From Clostridia bacterium (GTDB lineage: Bacteria > Bacillota > Clostridia > Christensenellales > UBA1242), in the NCBI GenBank assembly GCA_017616705.1, contig JAFZXQ010000099.1, positions 1 through 6,878 on the forward strand: 6,878 nt of DNA, read 5' to 3'. Made by a program: the position numbers and the translations under genes. The notes under the pieces were generated by a model, which saw only the letters and a list, made by a program, of their open reading frames with translations, had not been told where the DNA came from and did not search any database. Shown piece by piece: positions 6,051-6,878 of this stretch. The first letter of the stretch is position 1. Each line of letters opens with the position of its first letter.

Positions 6051-6878
6051 AACAGCTGATTTTAACAAGTTTGTTGAAGAAGTTAAAGCCAAAAATGATA
6101 TTGTTGGTGTTATTAATAGGTATGTTCCTCTTGAGAAAAAAGGTAAAACTTATTGGGGAAGATGCCCATTTCATACTGAGAAAACGCCATCTTTTGCTGT
6201 TAACGAAACAGGGCAGTTTTATCATTGCTTTGGTTGTAAAGCAGGCGGAGACGTTATTAAATTTATAAGCGAAATTGAATCACTTAGTTATATGGATTCA
6301 TTAGCTTTTCTTGCTGAGCGTGCTGGGCTTGAAGTTCCTAAATTTAGCGCAAAAAGCAAAGATGAAATTGATGAATTAAAAAAGAAAAAAGAGCGCTTGT
6401 TAGAAATAACCAAACTTGCTGCAAAGCATTATAACGATAACCTTTTTGAAGGTAAGTGCCCAGCAGCATGGAAATATCTTTTTGAAGTAAGGCAAGTTCC
6501 TAAAGAAGTTGCTATTAAGTTTGGAATGGGAGCCTCAATTGATTACCAAGAAATGTTAAATTTCTTAAAGAGCAAGGGCTATTCAAACGAGGAAATTTTT
6601 GAAGCCGGCGTTTCAAAATGTAGCGAAACTGGCAGATATTATGATGCTGTTGCCGAAAGGTTGGTTTTTCCTAATGTTGACGTTTATGGCAATGTTATTG
6701 GCTTCTGTGGGCGAATTTTAGAGCCAAAAGGCTTTGCTAAATATCTTAACACTGCTGAAACAATGCTTTTTAGCAAGGGCAAAACGCTTTTTGGAATTAA
6801 CCTTATTAAAAAGAAAAAACAGGTTGAGGGCATTAACTCAATTAAATATATGATTATTGTTGAGGGCCAGATGGACAC
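6046..6878 (+). CDS. dnaG: DNA primase DnaG, N-terminal part (3' end outside window)
   Basis: DnaG makes the RNA primers for lagging-strand and restart synthesis in association with the replicative helicase. From ATG 6046 the frame stays open for 277 complete codons and runs off the right edge. Residues 1-95 are the zinc-binding CHC2 domain: CPFHTEKTPSF with Cys40 and His43, and HCFGCKAGGD with Cys61 and Cys64. The RNA polymerase core follows, with RLVFPNVDVYGNVIGFCGRI (205-224), KYLNTAETMLFSKGKTLFG (232-250) and the start of the Toprim motif IIVEGQMD, where Glu273 should be the catalytic acidic residue. Family proteins usually have Tyr where Gln275 stands. The remaining Toprim and helicase-binding domains are missing only because the window ends. 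Its place downstream of recO and ppdK is usual for Clostridia, where rpoD normally follows. The start is supported by AGGA at 6038-6041, which is only four bases from the ATG. Confidence 0.96.
   Translation, partial: METADFNKFVEEVKAKNDIVGVINRYVPLEKKGKTYWGRCPFHTEKTPSFAVNETGQFYHCFGCKAGGDVIKFISEIESLSYMDSLAFLAERAGLEVPKFSAKSKDEIDELKKKKERLLEITKLAAKHYNDNLFEGKCPAAWKYLFEVRQVPKEVAIKFGMGASIDYQEMLNFLKSKGYSNEEIFEAGVSKCSETGRYYDAVAERLVFPNVDVYGNVIGFCGRILEPKGFAKYLNTAETMLFSKGKTLFGINLIKKKKQVEGINSIKYMIIVEGQMD

Overview
The window is AT-rich, with A/T-ending codons and Shine-Dalgarno-led genes all on the + strand. Its gene order is a compacted version of the yqfD-phoH-yqfF-ybeY-dgkA-cdd-era-yqzL-recO-...-dnaG(-rpoD) neighbourhood of Bacillota such as Bacillus subtilis. 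A YqfD-like sporulation protein and a pyruvate, phosphate dikinase (PPDK) between recO and dnaG fit an anaerobic, probably Clostridia-type Bacillota, perhaps an uncultured gut lineage. This placement is inferred from gene content and synteny, not from a species match.

Layout, left to right. (1) 1-623: the 3' part of a yqfD-like gene that enters from the left edge. (2) 665-2020: one open frame that joins the rRNA endoribonuclease YbeY directly to the GTPase Era. A near-consensus promoter at 630-658 places the expected transcription start on the A of the ATG, so the mRNA should be leaderless. (3) 2093-2260: an unrecognised 55-residue protein with a very strong ribosome binding site. (4) 2271-2999: recO, closed by a clean intrinsic terminator. 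(5) 3047-5752: ppdK with its own extended -10 promoter. (6) 5735-6045: a 129-bp inverted-repeat element that overlaps the last codons and stop of ppdK and carries an elaborate nested hairpin/terminator, followed by an AT-rich dnaG leader whose start codon can be locked in a hairpin. (7) 6046-6878: the first 277 codons of dnaG, cut by the window end in the Toprim motif.

Functionally, the left half concerns ribosome maturation (YbeY-Era) and recombination repair (RecO), the centre is pyruvate/PEP metabolism (PPDK), and the right end is replication priming (DnaG). The points most worth a second look are the YbeY-Era fusion, its apparently leaderless mRNA, the inverted-repeat element that supplies the C-terminus of PPDK, and the dnaG start-codon hairpin. 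I see no CRISPR array, tRNA, rRNA, transposase or phage gene.
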